Source: Betaproteobacteria bacterium
GTDB lineage: Bacteria > Pseudomonadota > Gammaproteobacteria > Burkholderiales > Casimicrobiaceae
Length of the DNA stretch: 64,000 nt
Direction of reading: 5' to 3'
Assembly (NCBI GenBank): GCA_013298695.1
Contig: JAAFIS010000002.1
Location: 402,935 to 466,934 of the forward strand
Part shown: positions 9,246-19,109 of the stretch, one piece after another
How positions within the stretch are numbered: position 1 is the first letter of the stretch
How the letters are laid out: the number at the start of each line of letters is the position of its first letter
Made by a program: the position numbers and the translations under genes
The notes under the pieces: model-generated
The model's input: the letters and a program-made list of their open reading frames with translations, nothing else
Told to the model about the DNA's origin: nothing
The model's database searches: none

Positions 9246-9347
9246 CTAACCTTTGTCAAATTTCATATCGAACCCCATTCTTTTGATTGAGTAAACAGCA
9301 CTCAAACAACCCCCCAGTCATCACATTGTCAAGTTACTGAATGCAAT

Positions 9348-11330
9348 CTATTTTGATAGGTTCGAGGCCAACGCCTCCCATTTCGTCATCGCCTCCAAAA
9401 TCAACTCGTCGATCTCGCCCGTGCGTTTTGAAATTTCAGCAGCGCGTTTCGGGTCGGTGCGAAAAATTTCGCCGTCTGCGAGTTGTGAATTGATTTCGGT
9501 TTGCTCTTTTTCAAGCGCTTCGATTTTTTTGGGGAGTTCGTCGAGTTCGCGTTGTTCTTTGAAGGAGAGTTTTTGCTTTTGAGGAGCACTTGCAGCGGCT
9601 TTTGTGCTTGAGCTTGTATTGCCGTTGCGGTTGGATACATCGACTTTGCGCGGCATCACCGCGGACGAAACACCCGTCGACGTATTGCTTCTCGCGCCGT
9701 CAGCAACCGCTGCTGCAGATAGCGTTGCCATTACTTTTGCTTGCGCTTGCCAATCGGTGATGCCGCCCTCGTATTCGCGCCAAAGCCCGTCACCTTCGGC
9801 GACGATGCAACTCGTTACTACGTTATCGAGGAAGCGGCGATCGTGGGAGACGATGAATACTGTGCCTTCGTAATTTGCGAGTTTGTCTTCGAGCAGTTCG
9901 AGCGTATCGATGTCGAGATCGTTGGTTGGCTCGTCGAGCACGAGCACGTTGGCCTCTTTTGCAAAATGACGCGCGAGCAGCAGCCGATTTCTCTCCCCAC
10001 CGCTGAGCATTTTCACTTGTGCTTTCGCGCGCTCGGGAGGAAACAGGAAGTTTTGCAAATACGTCATCACATGCGTGCGCAACGTGCCGGTTTCGATCCA
10101 GTCACTTCCGGGCGAAATGAATTCCGCCAACGTAGCTTCCTCATCAAGCGCGTCGCGCATCTGATCGAAGTAGGCGATTTGCAGATTCACTCCGGTGCGA
10201 AGTTTGCCGCTATCGGGGCTGAGTTGCCCCAGAATGAGTTTCAACAACGTTGTCTTGCCGATGCCATTCGGACCAACGAGACCGACTTTATCGCCGCGCA
10301 GCACCGTTGCCGTGAAATCTTTGACGATGACTTTTTCCTGTCCCGTTGTTGCATCGACAAATGACTTACACACGTCGGTGAGCTCTGCAATCACCTTGCC
10401 CGATTTCTCACCACTCGAAAGATCAAGTTTGACGCGCCCAAGCGTGTCGCGACGCGCAGCGCGTTGCGTACGAAGTCGCTCCAGCCGCAACACGCGCCCT
10501 TCGTTTCGTGTGCGGCGCGCTTCGACGCCTTTGCGAATCCACACTTCTTCTTGCGCAAGAAATTTGTCGAACTTAGCGTTCACCGTTGATTCAAATTCAA
10601 GCTGCGCGGCTTTGGTCGCTTCGTACGCCGCGTAATTTCCGGGGAACGTGGTGAGTTGCCCACGATCGAGTTCGACGATGCGGGTCACCACATTGTCGAG
10701 AAATGCGCGATCATGGCTGATGATGACGGCACTGCCTTTGAAACTGCGCAGCAATTCTTCGAGCCACGCGATAGAGGCAAGATCGAGATGGTTGGTGGGT
10801 TCATCAAGCATCAGCACATCGGGCGCGGCCACCAACGCTTGCGCTAACGCGACGCGCTTTTTCAATCCGCCGGAGAGTGTTGCAACTTTCGTCGCGGGCG
10901 TCAGTGAGAGCTGCGACAGCGTGGCTTCAACTCTTGACTCCCAAGTCCAACCGTCAAGCAACTCAATTTCATGCTGAATATCGGAGAGCTCGTGTTGATC
11001 GGCGTCCGCCTCGGCAGAGAGCGATTCATAGCGCTCTCTGAGGTCGCGCGCAGCGGACACACCCTCGGCAACGGCATCGAACACACTGACGTCAACTGCA
11101 AACTGCGGCTCCTGCGGAACGTAGGCCGTACGCACGCCGCTTTGTCGCGCGATGTCGCCGTCGTCAAGCGTTTGTGTACCTGCGAGCACTTTCAGAAGCG
11201 AACTTTTGCCCGCGCCATTACGGCCGATCAATCCGATCCGCTCCCGAGTTTCAATCGCAAAATCAACGTGATCTAGAAGCGGCGCGAGGCCGAACGCGAG
11301 CTGAGCTCGGTGCAAAGTGAGAAGTGCCAT
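9348..11330 (-). CDS. uup: ABC-F family ATPase, Uup type
   Basis: A soluble ABC-F protein with two ATPase domains and no membrane part. Family members act on ribosomes, and Uup has also been tied to DNA structure and transposon excision. Domain 1 has Walker A GRNGAGKSS (about residues 38-46), signature LSGGLKKR and Walker B VLMLDEPTNHLD. Domain 2 has GPNGIGKTT, LSGGERNR and VLVLDEPTNDLD. The interdomain linker is the charged region around residues 235-300. The C-terminal domain (about 590-660, beginning SFKEQRELDELPKKIEALE) is a coiled coil typical of Uup. Length 660 aa is normal. A short copy of part of this gene recurs at 42680-42724. Confidence 0.92.
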   Translation of the reverse strand: MALLTLHRAQLAFGLAPLLDHVDFAIETRERIGLIGRNGAGKSSLLKVLAGTQTLDDGDIARQSGVRTAYVPQEPQFAVDVSVFDAVAEGVSAARDLRERYESLSAEADADQHELSDIQHEIELLDGWTWESRVEATLSQLSLTPATKVATLSGGLKKRVALAQALVAAPDVLMLDEPTNHLDLASIAWLEELLRSFKGSAVIISHDRAFLDNVVTRIVELDRGQLTTFPGNYAAYEATKAAQLEFESTVNAKFDKFLAQEEVWIRKGVEARRTRNEGRVLRLERLRTQRAARRDTLGRVKLDLSSGEKSGKVIAELTDVCKSFVDATTGQEKVIVKDFTATVLRGDKVGLVGPNGIGKTTLLKLILGQLSPDSGKLRTGVNLQIAYFDQMRDALDEEATLAEFISPGSDWIETGTLRTHVMTYLQNFLFPPERAKAQVKMLSGGERNRLLLARHFAKEANVLVLDEPTNDLDIDTLELLEDKLANYEGTVFIVSHDRRFLDNVVTSCIVAEGDGLWREYEGGITDWQAQAKVMATLSAAAVADGARSNTSTGVSSAVMPRKVDVSNRNGNTSSSTKAAASAPQKQKLSFKEQRELDELPKKIEALEKEQTEINSQLADGEIFRTDPKRAAEISKRTGEIDELILEAMTKWEALASNLSK

Positions 11331-11376
11331 AGCACCTAAGTTTAGACGATGGAAGGTAGCACTTTATTCACTGTGT

Positions 11377-11460
11377 GTCCTATTTAATTCGGCATAAGCG
11401 CTATTTTGACTTTATATTGATAATTACCTTTAAACGAACCATAAACCAATATAAATGCGG
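11377..11460. repeat. Tripartite palindrome repeat, copy I
   Basis: Left palindrome GTCCTATTTAATTCGGC (centre 11385) matches the consensus GCCCAATTTAATTGGGC at 14 of 17 positions. The right one, CCAATATAAATGCGG, is centred at 11453. The midpoint carries TATTGATA (centre 11418.5), 7 of 8 matches to TATCGATA. It lies in the 277-bp gap between the divergent uup and fadD genes, where it may overlap the fadD promoter. Nothing else is evident in this gap. Confidence 0.7.
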
Positions 11461-11607
11461 CTGTACGGTAGTTGTTGCTAGACCTCTACGAGCGCCAAAA
11501 TGTGGGTTACACCTGCGTTTTAGAGGTTCTGCCGCTGTTAACATCAGTCGCAGAAAAACGCGGGCTTGACTCGCCATCAGATATCTAACATCGCAGAAGG
11601 AGGATCC

Positions 11608-13302
11608 ATGGAAAAGATTTGGCTTAAGCACTATCCGAAAGGCGTGCCAGCGACCATCGACAACACGCAGTACACGTCGATCGTGCAGCTGTTGGAGGAA
11701 AGTTTTCAGAAATACTCAACCCGAGCAGCGTTTCACTGCATGGGAAAAACGATCAGCTACGGCGACGTCGATGCACTATCGCGAGCGTTCGGCGCTTACT
11801 TACAGAGCTTGGGATTGCAGCAAGGTGATCGCGTTGCAATCATGATGCCTAATGTGTTGCAGTATCCGGTGGCCGTTGCCGCGGTCTTGCGTGCGGGATT
11901 TGTTGCGGTGAACGTCAACCCGCTCTACACACCGCGCGAACTTGAGCATCAACTCAAAGATTCCGGTAGCAAAGCCATCATCATTCTCGAAAATTTCGCG
12001 GCGACTTTGCAGCAGGTTCTCGACAAAACACCGGTAAAACACATCGTGCTGGCAACGATGGGCGACATGCTTGGTTTCTTGAAGGGCACGATCGTTAACT
12101 ATGTCGTGCGCAAGAAAAAACGACTCGTACCCGCATTTTCGCTGCCCACGGCAGTGAAGTGGAACGACGCGGTGGCCAAGGGTAAGGGCGTTGCGCTCTC
12201 GCCTTCGAAAGCGAAATTTGATGACCCCGCAGTGTTGCAATACACAGGCGGCACGACCGGCGTGTCGAAGGGTGCGACACTTTTGCATCGCAACATCATC
12301 TCAAACGTGCTGCAATCGGAAGCGTGGATGCAGCCCGCATTAAACAATCCGAAGAAGCCGCCTCCAGCCGAGCAAATGAATACCGTTTGCGCGTTGCCGC
12401 TGTATCACATCTTCGCGTTCACCATTTGCTATCTATTGGTTCTGCGCACTGGTGGGCAGTCCATTCTGATTCCGAATCCGCGCGACATTCCGGGCACCAT
12501 CAAGGCACTTAAAGGATTTAAGCTGCATATGTTCCCTGCGGTCAACACGCTCTACAACGCATTGGTCAACGATCCAACGTTTGGCGAACTCGACATGAGC
12601 GATCTTCGCGTAGCTAACGGCGGCGGCATGGCTGTGCAAAAGCCGGTCGCTGATAAGTGGCTCGCCGCGACTGGCTGCCCAATCATCGAAGGGTACGGCT
12701 TGTCGGAGACTTCGCCGTCTGCGACCTGTAATCCCGCTGATACCGACTCCTACAGCGGAACGATTGGTTTGCCTCTTCCATCCACCGAAATCTCGATCCG
12801 CGACGATGACAATAACGAAGTGAAACTGGGTGAGCCCGGCGAAATCTGTATTCGCGGTCCGCAGGTGATGGCGGGCTATTGGCAGCGCGCTGACGAAACC
12901 GCGAAGGTGTTCGCACCCGATGGTTTCTTTAAGAGCGGCGACGTCGGCGTTATGGATGAACGCGGCTATGTGAAGATTGTTGATCGCAAGAAAGACATGG
13001 TGCTTGTTTCTGGCTTCAACGTATATCCAAACGAAGTTGAAGAAGTCGTCGCATCCTGTCCCGGCGTGATGGAATGTGCGGTAATCGGTGTGCCGGATGA
13101 AAAATCGGGCGAAGCGGTTAAGGTCTTTGTTGTTAAGAAAGACCCCGCACTCACCGAGCAGCAAGTCCGTGATCATTGCGAGAAGAATCTCGCCGGATAC
13201 AAAAAGCCGAAATACATCGTGTTCCGCGCCGACCTGCCGAAAACACCTGTTGGAAAAATACTACGTCGCGAATTGCGCGACATGGACAAGAAAGCCGCGT
13301 AA
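11608..13302 (+). CDS. fadD: Long-chain fatty acid-CoA ligase
   Basis: Activates fatty acids to acyl-CoA through an acyl-adenylate, for beta-oxidation or lipid recycling. The 564-aa protein has the AMP-binding signature YTGGTTGVSKG at about residues 211-221, the motif EGYGLSETSP, the hinge motif SGDVGVMDERGYVKIVDRKKDM, and the catalytic Lys near the end in KTPVGKILRRELR. The start is the ATG at 11608, directly behind a strong GGAGG site. The frame is open 14 codons further upstream without support. An UUCG-loop terminator follows, so it appears monocistronic. Substrate chain length cannot be read from the sequence. Confidence 0.92.
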   Translation: MEKIWLKHYPKGVPATIDNTQYTSIVQLLEESFQKYSTRAAFHCMGKTISYGDVDALSRAFGAYLQSLGLQQGDRVAIMMPNVLQYPVAVAAVLRAGFVAVNVNPLYTPRELEHQLKDSGSKAIIILENFAATLQQVLDKTPVKHIVLATMGDMLGFLKGTIVNYVVRKKKRLVPAFSLPTAVKWNDAVAKGKGVALSPSKAKFDDPAVLQYTGGTTGVSKGATLLHRNIISNVLQSEAWMQPALNNPKKPPPAEQMNTVCALPLYHIFAFTICYLLVLRTGGQSILIPNPRDIPGTIKALKGFKLHMFPAVNTLYNALVNDPTFGELDMSDLRVANGGGMAVQKPVADKWLAATGCPIIEGYGLSETSPSATCNPADTDSYSGTIGLPLPSTEISIRDDDNNEVKLGEPGEICIRGPQVMAGYWQRADETAKVFAPDGFFKSGDVGVMDERGYVKIVDRKKDMVLVSGFNVYPNEVEEVVASCPGVMECAVIGVPDEKSGEAVKVFVVKKDPALTEQQVRDHCEKNLAGYKKPKYIVFRADLPKTPVGKILRRELRDMDKKAA

Positions 13303-13322
13303 GGCGAAATCCTATCAGCGAG

Positions 13323-13342
13323 CGGCGCTTCGGCGCCGTTTT
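13323..13342 (+). terminator. UUCG tetraloop terminator after fadD
   Basis: Perfect 6-bp stem CGGCGC / GCGCCG closed by a TTCG tetraloop and followed by TTTT, 20 bp after the fadD stop codon. Confidence 0.8.
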
Positions 13343-13410
13343 GCTGTGTGTCGCTCGCAAGCGCAGTACACCTACAATTCTCAATCCCATCTACGGAAGC
13401 ATTCATCATC

Positions 13411-13890
13411 ATGAAGCAAAAGCTATTAGTCGCTTTAGCGGCATTCGCCCTCGTTGGCAGTGCTGCAGCACAATCCACGGCAAGCGCCGGCAAACCTGCC
13501 GCAGCACCCGTAACAGCAACCAACAAAGAAGGAAGCAAAGTGATCACCACCGCCACCGGGCTCAAATACGAAGATGTCAAAGTCGGCACAGGTGCCGAGG
13601 CGAAAGCGGGCCAACTGGCAACCGTGCACTACACGGGCTGGTTGTGGGTCGACGGTAAGCGCGGCAATAAATTTGACTCGTCGAAAGATCGCAACGATCC
13701 GTTCGCGTTCCCGTTGGGCGGCGGTCGCGTTATCAAAGGCTGGGATGAAGGCGTGCAAGGCATGAAAATCGGCGGTACGCGCATCCTCACGCTGCCACCC
13801 GAACTTGGCTACGGCGCGCGCGGCGCAGGTGGTGCAATCCCACCTAATGCAACGTTGCAGTTTGAGGTGGAGCTGCTCGGTCTGAAGTGA
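13411..13890 (+). CDS. Exported FKBP-type peptidyl-prolyl cis-trans isomerase
   Basis: Catalyses proline isomerisation during protein folding, here probably in the periplasm. It begins MKQKLLVALAAFALVGSAAAQS, a signal peptide with an AxA cleavage site near residue 20. An Ala/Pro-rich linker follows, then one FKBP domain (about residues 47-159). The domain shows the family pattern VHYTGWL, KFDSSKDR, FPLGGGRVIKGWDEGVQGMKIGG, LPPELGYGARG and FEVELLGLK. The ATG at 13411 begins the signal peptide; the longer open frame upstream has no support. The next gene starts with a GTG overlapping its stop codon, so the two are coupled. Confidence 0.92.
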   Translation: MKQKLLVALAAFALVGSAAAQSTASAGKPAAAPVTATNKEGSKVITTATGLKYEDVKVGTGAEAKAGQLATVHYTGWLWVDGKRGNKFDSSKDRNDPFAFPLGGGRVIKGWDEGVQGMKIGGTRILTLPPELGYGARGAGGAIPPNATLQFEVELLGLK

Positions 13891-15383
13891 TAGAGCACCG
13901 CGCAGCCTTCGTATACGCGACAGTTCTCGCGATCATTTGCTGCGCGGTCTTTTACCCGCTGGTAGGCGGCTCGTTTCTCGGTGACGATTGGCATTTTTTT
14001 GCGCTTTTCCGTCATTGGGACGGCCCATCGGGTGTATTTACCACGGACACGGGCGCAAGCTACGTCTACCGTCCGCTCGCGATGGTGTTCAACTACGCAG
14101 CGTTTGTTCTTTTTGATCTCTCGCCAGTCGGCCACTACGCAATCAACGTCGCGCTGCACGGTGGGTGCAGCGCGCTCATTTACGTCATAGCGCGCGCTTT
14201 CCAGTGCCCGCGCGCGAGCGCGCTCGTACTTTCGAGCTTCTTCCTGCTCGGCCCGTTGACCGCGCCTACCGCGCTCTGGGTGTCCAATCGTTTCGATCTT
14301 TTGTGCACGCTTGCAAGCTTGCTTGCGCTAGCTGCGGTGCTCGATAACAACTATTTTTCTCGCTTGTCCGCGCGGCGGTGGTTCACAGTTTTTATGTTGG
14401 CCGTCGCCCTCGGCAGTAAAGAGCTGGGTGTCGCAACTGCACTGCTCTGCGCAGCCCTAGTTACCGTAACTCAGCGCGGTGAAGCCGCTCGTTACTTCGT
14501 TGCTCTGGGAGTTTTGGTAGCGGGCTACTTCGCGCTGCGATTCAACACCTTGGGGCAGTTTGGCAACGCGAAGCTTGATGCAGTCGTCCAACAAACGGTG
14601 TTTGCGCAAATTGGTGTCCAAGCTAGCGCAATTATCACCACCGCCGCACCCCATGCCGCCACGCTGTTAGCGCTGCTAGTTTGCGCAATCGCGTTCGTTG
14701 TACGTCCCAATGAGGTATCAATCGCGGCGCAAAAAACCAGTTTGCCTCACTCTCACTCAAAAACCGCGCTGGTCAGCGTTTGTTTGTTGATTACGGCGAC
14801 GCTCATCCTCGCCGTTCAGGGAAAGGTGGCGTGGCTTCTGTTCTCTAGCCACCCAGAAAACGCGCAAGCAGAAAACTTGCGATATTTTTATTTGCCAATT
14901 GCGCTCTTGATGCTCGCGTTTGCCGCGTGGTTGTCACTCATTGCGACCCACGTACACGGACGTGTGCCTATCCGAGTACCCGCGGTCGCCACAACCGTAG
15001 GCTGTCTTGGAGTGTTTAGCTATCAACTCCACGGCATCGCCGTGCAGTGGACTCAACGTACGCTTGAATCCGCTGCGCAGATTGCCCTCACAGCAAAAGA
15101 ATTTAAGGCCGCTGATTCGATGAAGTCGCCATGCGTAGTTACCAGCAATCTAGTCGATCCGTGGCTTGATGCGGCTGTAAAGGCGCATCTGCATCGAGGC
15201 GATACCTCCGCAAACTGCGTCCTTTTAACAACGCCCCCACAGTACGCATCGGTCACTCGCCGAAAGCCGTGTGAGAAGGAAAGCTTTATCCCCGTGAGCG
15301 CCTTAGGACTGCCACCGCTCTTTCGCTCTGGGACCTGCACAATGTTTCATCCGACAATCACTTCACAGCCAAATGGTCTCTAG
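13887..15383 (+). CDS. Polytopic membrane protein, GT-C glycosyltransferase-like
   Basis: A 498-aa protein with about ten hydrophobic segments. After the first transmembrane helix comes an FLGDDWHFF loop, and after that YVYRPLAMVFNYAAFVLF. An acidic pair in the first periplasmic loop followed by an RP motif is the layout of GT-C fold enzymes (PMT/ArnT/oligosaccharyltransferase type), which use polyprenyl-linked sugars. A short soluble C-terminus carries cysteines. The start is a GTG at 13887 overlapping the TGA of the FKBP gene. It overlaps the convergent gene at 15380 by 4 nt. Substrate unknown; assignment rests on topology and this motif only. Confidence 0.6.
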   Translation: MIEHRAAFVYATVLAIICCAVFYPLVGGSFLGDDWHFFALFRHWDGPSGVFTTDTGASYVYRPLAMVFNYAAFVLFDLSPVGHYAINVALHGGCSALIYVIARAFQCPRASALVLSSFFLLGPLTAPTALWVSNRFDLLCTLASLLALAAVLDNNYFSRLSARRWFTVFMLAVALGSKELGVATALLCAALVTVTQRGEAARYFVALGVLVAGYFALRFNTLGQFGNAKLDAVVQQTVFAQIGVQASAIITTAAPHAATLLALLVCAIAFVVRPNEVSIAAQKTSLPHSHSKTALVSVCLLITATLILAVQGKVAWLLFSSHPENAQAENLRYFYLPIALLMLAFAAWLSLIATHVHGRVPIRVPAVATTVGCLGVFSYQLHGIAVQWTQRTLESAAQIALTAKEFKAADSMKSPCVVTSNLVDPWLDAAVKAHLHRGDTSANCVLLTTPPQYASVTRRKPCEKESFIPVSALGLPPLFRSGTCTMFHPTITSQPNGL

Positions 15384-16798
15384 CGCAAAGCGATGGTTTT
15401 TTGTTTCCAAGCGCTTTCTTGCCAACGATAAAACGCATTGATAGCGTTCGGCGTATCGGCTCTCTTCTCAACCGTCAACGTGTCCAGCCGCAGCAGCTCG
15501 AAACTCTTTCTGAAGCCGCCGTCAACGCGAAATTCGCGCGCGGCAAGTAATTGTTTCCCGCCCGGCACCCAACCTGCAAACTCAACATAGCCGACGCCAC
15601 GTGTGTTCGCCGACGGCGGCAACACATCGACGCGCCAAACGTCTTTGTCTTTCTGAAACACCCAGAGTTCGCGCCACGCATCGAGCGTTTGAACCGCGAG
15701 CGCAACGGCGGTGCCGTTCGCATTGATTGATGCCGAATTCAGATGCACCACGCCGTAAGTGCAGCGTTCAAACAGTACGCGTTTATCAGGTGACACGATT
15801 TGAACGCAGGTTTGCCCGGGTTCACCTGCCCGCGTTTGAATCGCGAGTTTCAGATTTGCTTTTGCCGCCGGTTCGATCATCCAGCGCATCGCGCCGATGC
15901 GCACCGCCGTTTCGTCGTACGCTGCTCCGTCTTCTTCCGCAATGCGCTCCTTATCAAGGAGGATGAATTCGCTCATTGCACGTTGTGCAGCGCTTGCATA
16001 GTCTTTGTTGTTGCGCGCGGCGTGGAACGCAACGCTAGACCACGCGGAGGCGCGGCGCAATGCGACGCGCGACTGCAAATAATCCGGCAGTTTCGACGCA
16101 TCGACTTGCTCCATGATTTCTGCACGCCAAGTTTCGAGTTGACGACGGGTGGCGGGATGCTCATTCGGATCGATACACGCGGGATTCGTGATTGCGAGCG
16201 CTGCATGCGCACGCAGGAGCGAGCCCGCGGCATCACGCGACGCGAGTGCCAGCACGCGGCGAAACGCTTCGCCGTCGTAGCAGTAGTGAACCCGCCCGTT
16301 CACCTCGAAGCTCTTCATCTTCACGCCGTAGAACGCAGCGGTGTCGAGTTGGCGCATCGCGAGTACCTGATCGGACTTGTTCGCGCGATTCACACGTTGC
16401 GCAATGCGTTCGCCAAACGTACCCAGCATGTCAAACGCTTCGGCATCCAGCGCACTCGAAGGCGCGACCTTCGCGTAGGTCGCGAACAAGGCAATGCCGA
16501 GCGCATCAGAGCCCTGCGTATCGCGAAGATGGCGTAAAGTTGCGAGCGTTTCTTGCGCCTCGTCCGACGTGCCTCGCGTTTGTCGCACGAGGGAAGCTTT
16601 AACGAATCCTGCACGTTCCCGGCGATAGTCGTAGACGCGCAGATAGTCTAGGGCAACTCCGCGAATTTCTAGCATGTCGCCTTGCGACAGTAATACGTGC
16701 TGCTGCGCTGATTCTTTCGGTGCTGCACGCAGGGCGCTGTTATCGGTGGTGACGATGGCCAGCGATGCGGTGGCGAGTGTGGCTGCGATGAGGCTCAT
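15380..16798 (-). CDS. Exported protein with bacterial SH3-like domain
   Basis: A 472-aa protein with a weak N-terminal signal segment (MSLIAATLATASLAIVTTDNS). A region of about residues 22-70 follows (LRAAPKESAQQHVLLSQGDMLEIRG then YDYRRERAGFVKASLVR), which has the spacing of a bacterial SH3 domain, a fold that usually binds cell wall or protein partners. The remaining 400 residues look helical then beta-rich and match nothing I recognise. The start is the ATG at 16798, preceded by AAAAGGATC. It lies 25 bp after the band-7 gene on the same strand, so an operon is likely and an envelope role plausible. Confidence 0.65.
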   Translation of the reverse strand: MSLIAATLATASLAIVTTDNSALRAAPKESAQQHVLLSQGDMLEIRGVALDYLRVYDYRRERAGFVKASLVRQTRGTSDEAQETLATLRHLRDTQGSDALGIALFATYAKVAPSSALDAEAFDMLGTFGERIAQRVNRANKSDQVLAMRQLDTAAFYGVKMKSFEVNGRVHYCYDGEAFRRVLALASRDAAGSLLRAHAALAITNPACIDPNEHPATRRQLETWRAEIMEQVDASKLPDYLQSRVALRRASAWSSVAFHAARNNKDYASAAQRAMSEFILLDKERIAEEDGAAYDETAVRIGAMRWMIEPAAKANLKLAIQTRAGEPGQTCVQIVSPDKRVLFERCTYGVVHLNSASINANGTAVALAVQTLDAWRELWVFQKDKDVWRVDVLPPSANTRGVGYVEFAGWVPGGKQLLAAREFRVDGGFRKSFELLRLDTLTVEKRADTPNAINAFYRWQESAWKQKTIALR

Positions 16799-16823
16799 GA
16801 TCGTTGATCCTTTTTTATTTTGA

Positions 16824-18125
16824 TTAATTGCGCGGTGAACGAGTTTGTGCAACGCGCTCTTCAGATTCGCTATCTCTCTGCACAGTGCGCGCCGTGCTTT
16901 GTGCTTTCCCGAGCAAGGATGCGCCGATGAATTCGCCATTCGAAGGCGGCGGCGCGATGATCACGGAGATCTTGTCGGAGAGCTTGTCCGCAAGCGTCTT
17001 CTGAATTAACAGGGGATGTTGCGTGATGAGCGCACCTTCGCGCGCCATTTGTTCTGCCGTTGCCTTGCCCACGCGATCCAGGCGAAACGCTTCAGCCTCA
17101 GCAAGTTTTTGACGCGACTCCGCTTCGCCAGCCGCTTCGATGCGGCGCGCTTGCGCCGCACCTTCCGCCGCTCTCACTTGCACGACGCGCGAGGCTTCGG
17201 CTTCGAACTGACGTTGCTCAATTTGCTTTTGTTTGAACGGCAACACATGTTTCATCGCCTCTTCTTGCGCCTTCGCGGCGATCACCTGTTCGCGCGCGGC
17301 CGCTTCCGCCGATTTTTCGCGACGCACTTTTTCCGCATCGGCTTGCAACGACGTTTCCAGCACTTGCTTTTCTTTGATTTGCAACGTGTATTTCATTTTC
17401 TCGCTCGCAAGTTCTTCAGCGAGCAAGCGCTCCATGCCAGCTTTGAACTCTGCGGGCAACTCAATCCGGCCGACTTGTACCGCGCGCAACAAAATACCGT
17501 CCGCCGCGAGCTTTGGTTTTAATTCCTCTTCAATTTGCTGTTGAATCAAGGCGCGCTTCGTCGAGAAAATTTCACGCACGGTATAGCGGGTGAACACTTT
17601 GTAGATCACGCCTTCGACCGACGGTTCAATCACTTCAGCGCCGAGCGATTCGGGCAACGTGCGCGCTACTGATGAGATTTTTGCGGGGTCAAGCGCGAAG
17701 CGCACTGCGAGATCAACACCCACAGTCAATCCTTCGCTCGATTGGAACGTTGCAAGACCTGTTTCACCTTCTTTGTTGCCCGCTCGATAGAGTTGATCGC
17801 GCAACGAAAACCGGCGCAGCTCATGAATCACCGGCAACACGATCACGCTGCCATCGCGCCATTCAGTGCTCGAACCCGTGATTTGGTTGATGCGAATTCC
17901 GACTTCGCCTGCGTCAATGGTTTTGATGGGCGGATTACGATGCAATACATAACTCGCCGTGCCGATGACGACAACGCTTGCAATCAGCCAGCGATACGCC
18001 GCGATACGACTTGCGACGGTCACGGTGGCGTCGCCCGCTTTCGCGGCAACCTGTGACGCGCCGGTGCGCGCGCGTCCAAATAATTTGTTGAACGCGTCGG
18101 TAAGTGGTGTGATCGAAAATTTCAT
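16824..18125 (-). CDS. SPFH/band-7 domain membrane protein
   Basis: A 433-aa prohibitin/stomatin-like protein. One transmembrane segment at about residues 45-62 (WLIASVVVIGTASYVL) leads into an SPFH domain (about 70-260, from IDAGEVGIRINQITG to VQVGRIELPAEFKAGME). Then comes a long Ala/Glu/Lys/Gln-rich coiled coil (about 260-385). Such proteins form large cage-like assemblies that organise membrane proteases or microdomains. The start is the ATG at 18125; the 35 upstream codons are unsupported. It is divergent from the two-component system at 18369 and followed by the SH3-type gene. No partner protease is nearby. Confidence 0.88.
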   Translation of the reverse strand: MKFSITPLTDAFNKLFGRARTGASQVAAKAGDATVTVASRIAAYRWLIASVVVIGTASYVLHRNPPIKTIDAGEVGIRINQITGSSTEWRDGSVIVLPVIHELRRFSLRDQLYRAGNKEGETGLATFQSSEGLTVGVDLAVRFALDPAKISSVARTLPESLGAEVIEPSVEGVIYKVFTRYTVREIFSTKRALIQQQIEEELKPKLAADGILLRAVQVGRIELPAEFKAGMERLLAEELASEKMKYTLQIKEKQVLETSLQADAEKVRREKSAEAAAREQVIAAKAQEEAMKHVLPFKQKQIEQRQFEAEASRVVQVRAAEGAAQARRIEAAGEAESRQKLAEAEAFRLDRVGKATAEQMAREGALITQHPLLIQKTLADKLSDKISVIIAPPPSNGEFIGASLLGKAQSTARTVQRDSESEERVAQTRSPRN

Positions 18126-18368
18126 GCCCCTGCTCCTGGAAAATTGATGATTGACGTTGTCCCTGTCTGACTGCGTTCGATTGCAATCAGCATGGATGTC
18201 ATTCTTTGCGCAGTGACGTGGAGCAATCAATGCCGCGCAGAGGTGAGTTCAGTTGCGTTGCCTTCGCGTTTACTCACAAGTCAGCCCAGAACGGAAGAAA
18301 TCTTCACGCCGCGAGCGCCTGATCCGTTCGATAATTCCTCTAACGACACGCTAAACGCTCCAACACAG

Positions 18369-19109
18369 ATGCAAACCCCGTTTCACGTAGCCATCATCGA
18401 AGACGATCAACCGACGAGTCAGCAGCTTCGGCAGTGGATCGAATCCGCGCGACCTGGCACGCGCGTCGATCAATGGTTCACTCGCGATGAGGCGGAAGCC
18501 GCGATTGCGCGCGAGCGCTACGACGCCGTTGTGCTCGATATCGAACTTGGGCGCGAACGCAATGCCGGTGTGGCGCTCATCAATGCGATCAACAAGCAAG
18601 CGAAAACGCCCGTGCTCGTCGTCTCTGCAATGCCCGCTGCGATTTATCGCGGCATCATGAAGGCGCTCGATGCGTGGGACTATTTGCAGAAAACAACATT
18701 CAGCGAATCGGATTTCGTCGACACGTTGTTGGATATTTTGCGTACCGCGAAAGCACGAAAGGAAAACGCGGTTGAAACGAGCGCCGCAGGCGATGAACTT
18801 AAACTCGATCCGCTCTGGCAAACTTCACCGACCTGGCGCGGACAGCGCATCAATTTGCCGTTAACGGCGCAGAGGATTTTGGCGGCGCTGCATGAGCAAC
18901 GCGGTCAAGTGGTTTCGTATGAAGATTTGTTTCGCGTGGTGAAGAGCGGCCGCAATCGCGACAATGTGCGTAAACACATCAGCACCATTCGCGAAGCATT
19001 TCGCGATATCGATCCCGACTTCGACGACATCGAAAACATACCGATGCGCGGATTTCGGTGGGCGCAAACGCCTGCGCGCGCAGGCGCATCAGGAAAGAAC
19101 CGCCTGTGA
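18369..19109 (+). CDS. Two-component response regulator, winged-helix output
   Basis: A 246-aa regulator. The receiver domain (about 5-125) has the acidic pair at EDD (11-13) and the phospho-acceptor Asp57 in VVLDIEL. The usual Lys is less obvious (WDYLQKTTF). The C-terminal DNA-binding region (about 160-240: LPLTAQRILAALHEQRGQVV, then DNVRKHISTIREAF and IPMRGFRW) fits an OmpR/PhoB-type winged helix. It is longer in the recognition area than average. The start ATG at 18369 begins a normal receiver; the longer frame from 18192 is unsupported. The kinase gene overlaps its stop codon. Confidence 0.85.
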   Translation: MQTPFHVAIIEDDQPTSQQLRQWIESARPGTRVDQWFTRDEAEAAIARERYDAVVLDIELGRERNAGVALINAINKQAKTPVLVVSAMPAAIYRGIMKALDAWDYLQKTTFSESDFVDTLLDILRTAKARKENAVETSAAGDELKLDPLWQTSPTWRGQRINLPLTAQRILAALHEQRGQVVSYEDLFRVVKSGRNRDNVRKHISTIREAFRDIDPDFDDIENIPMRGFRWAQTPARAGASGKNRL

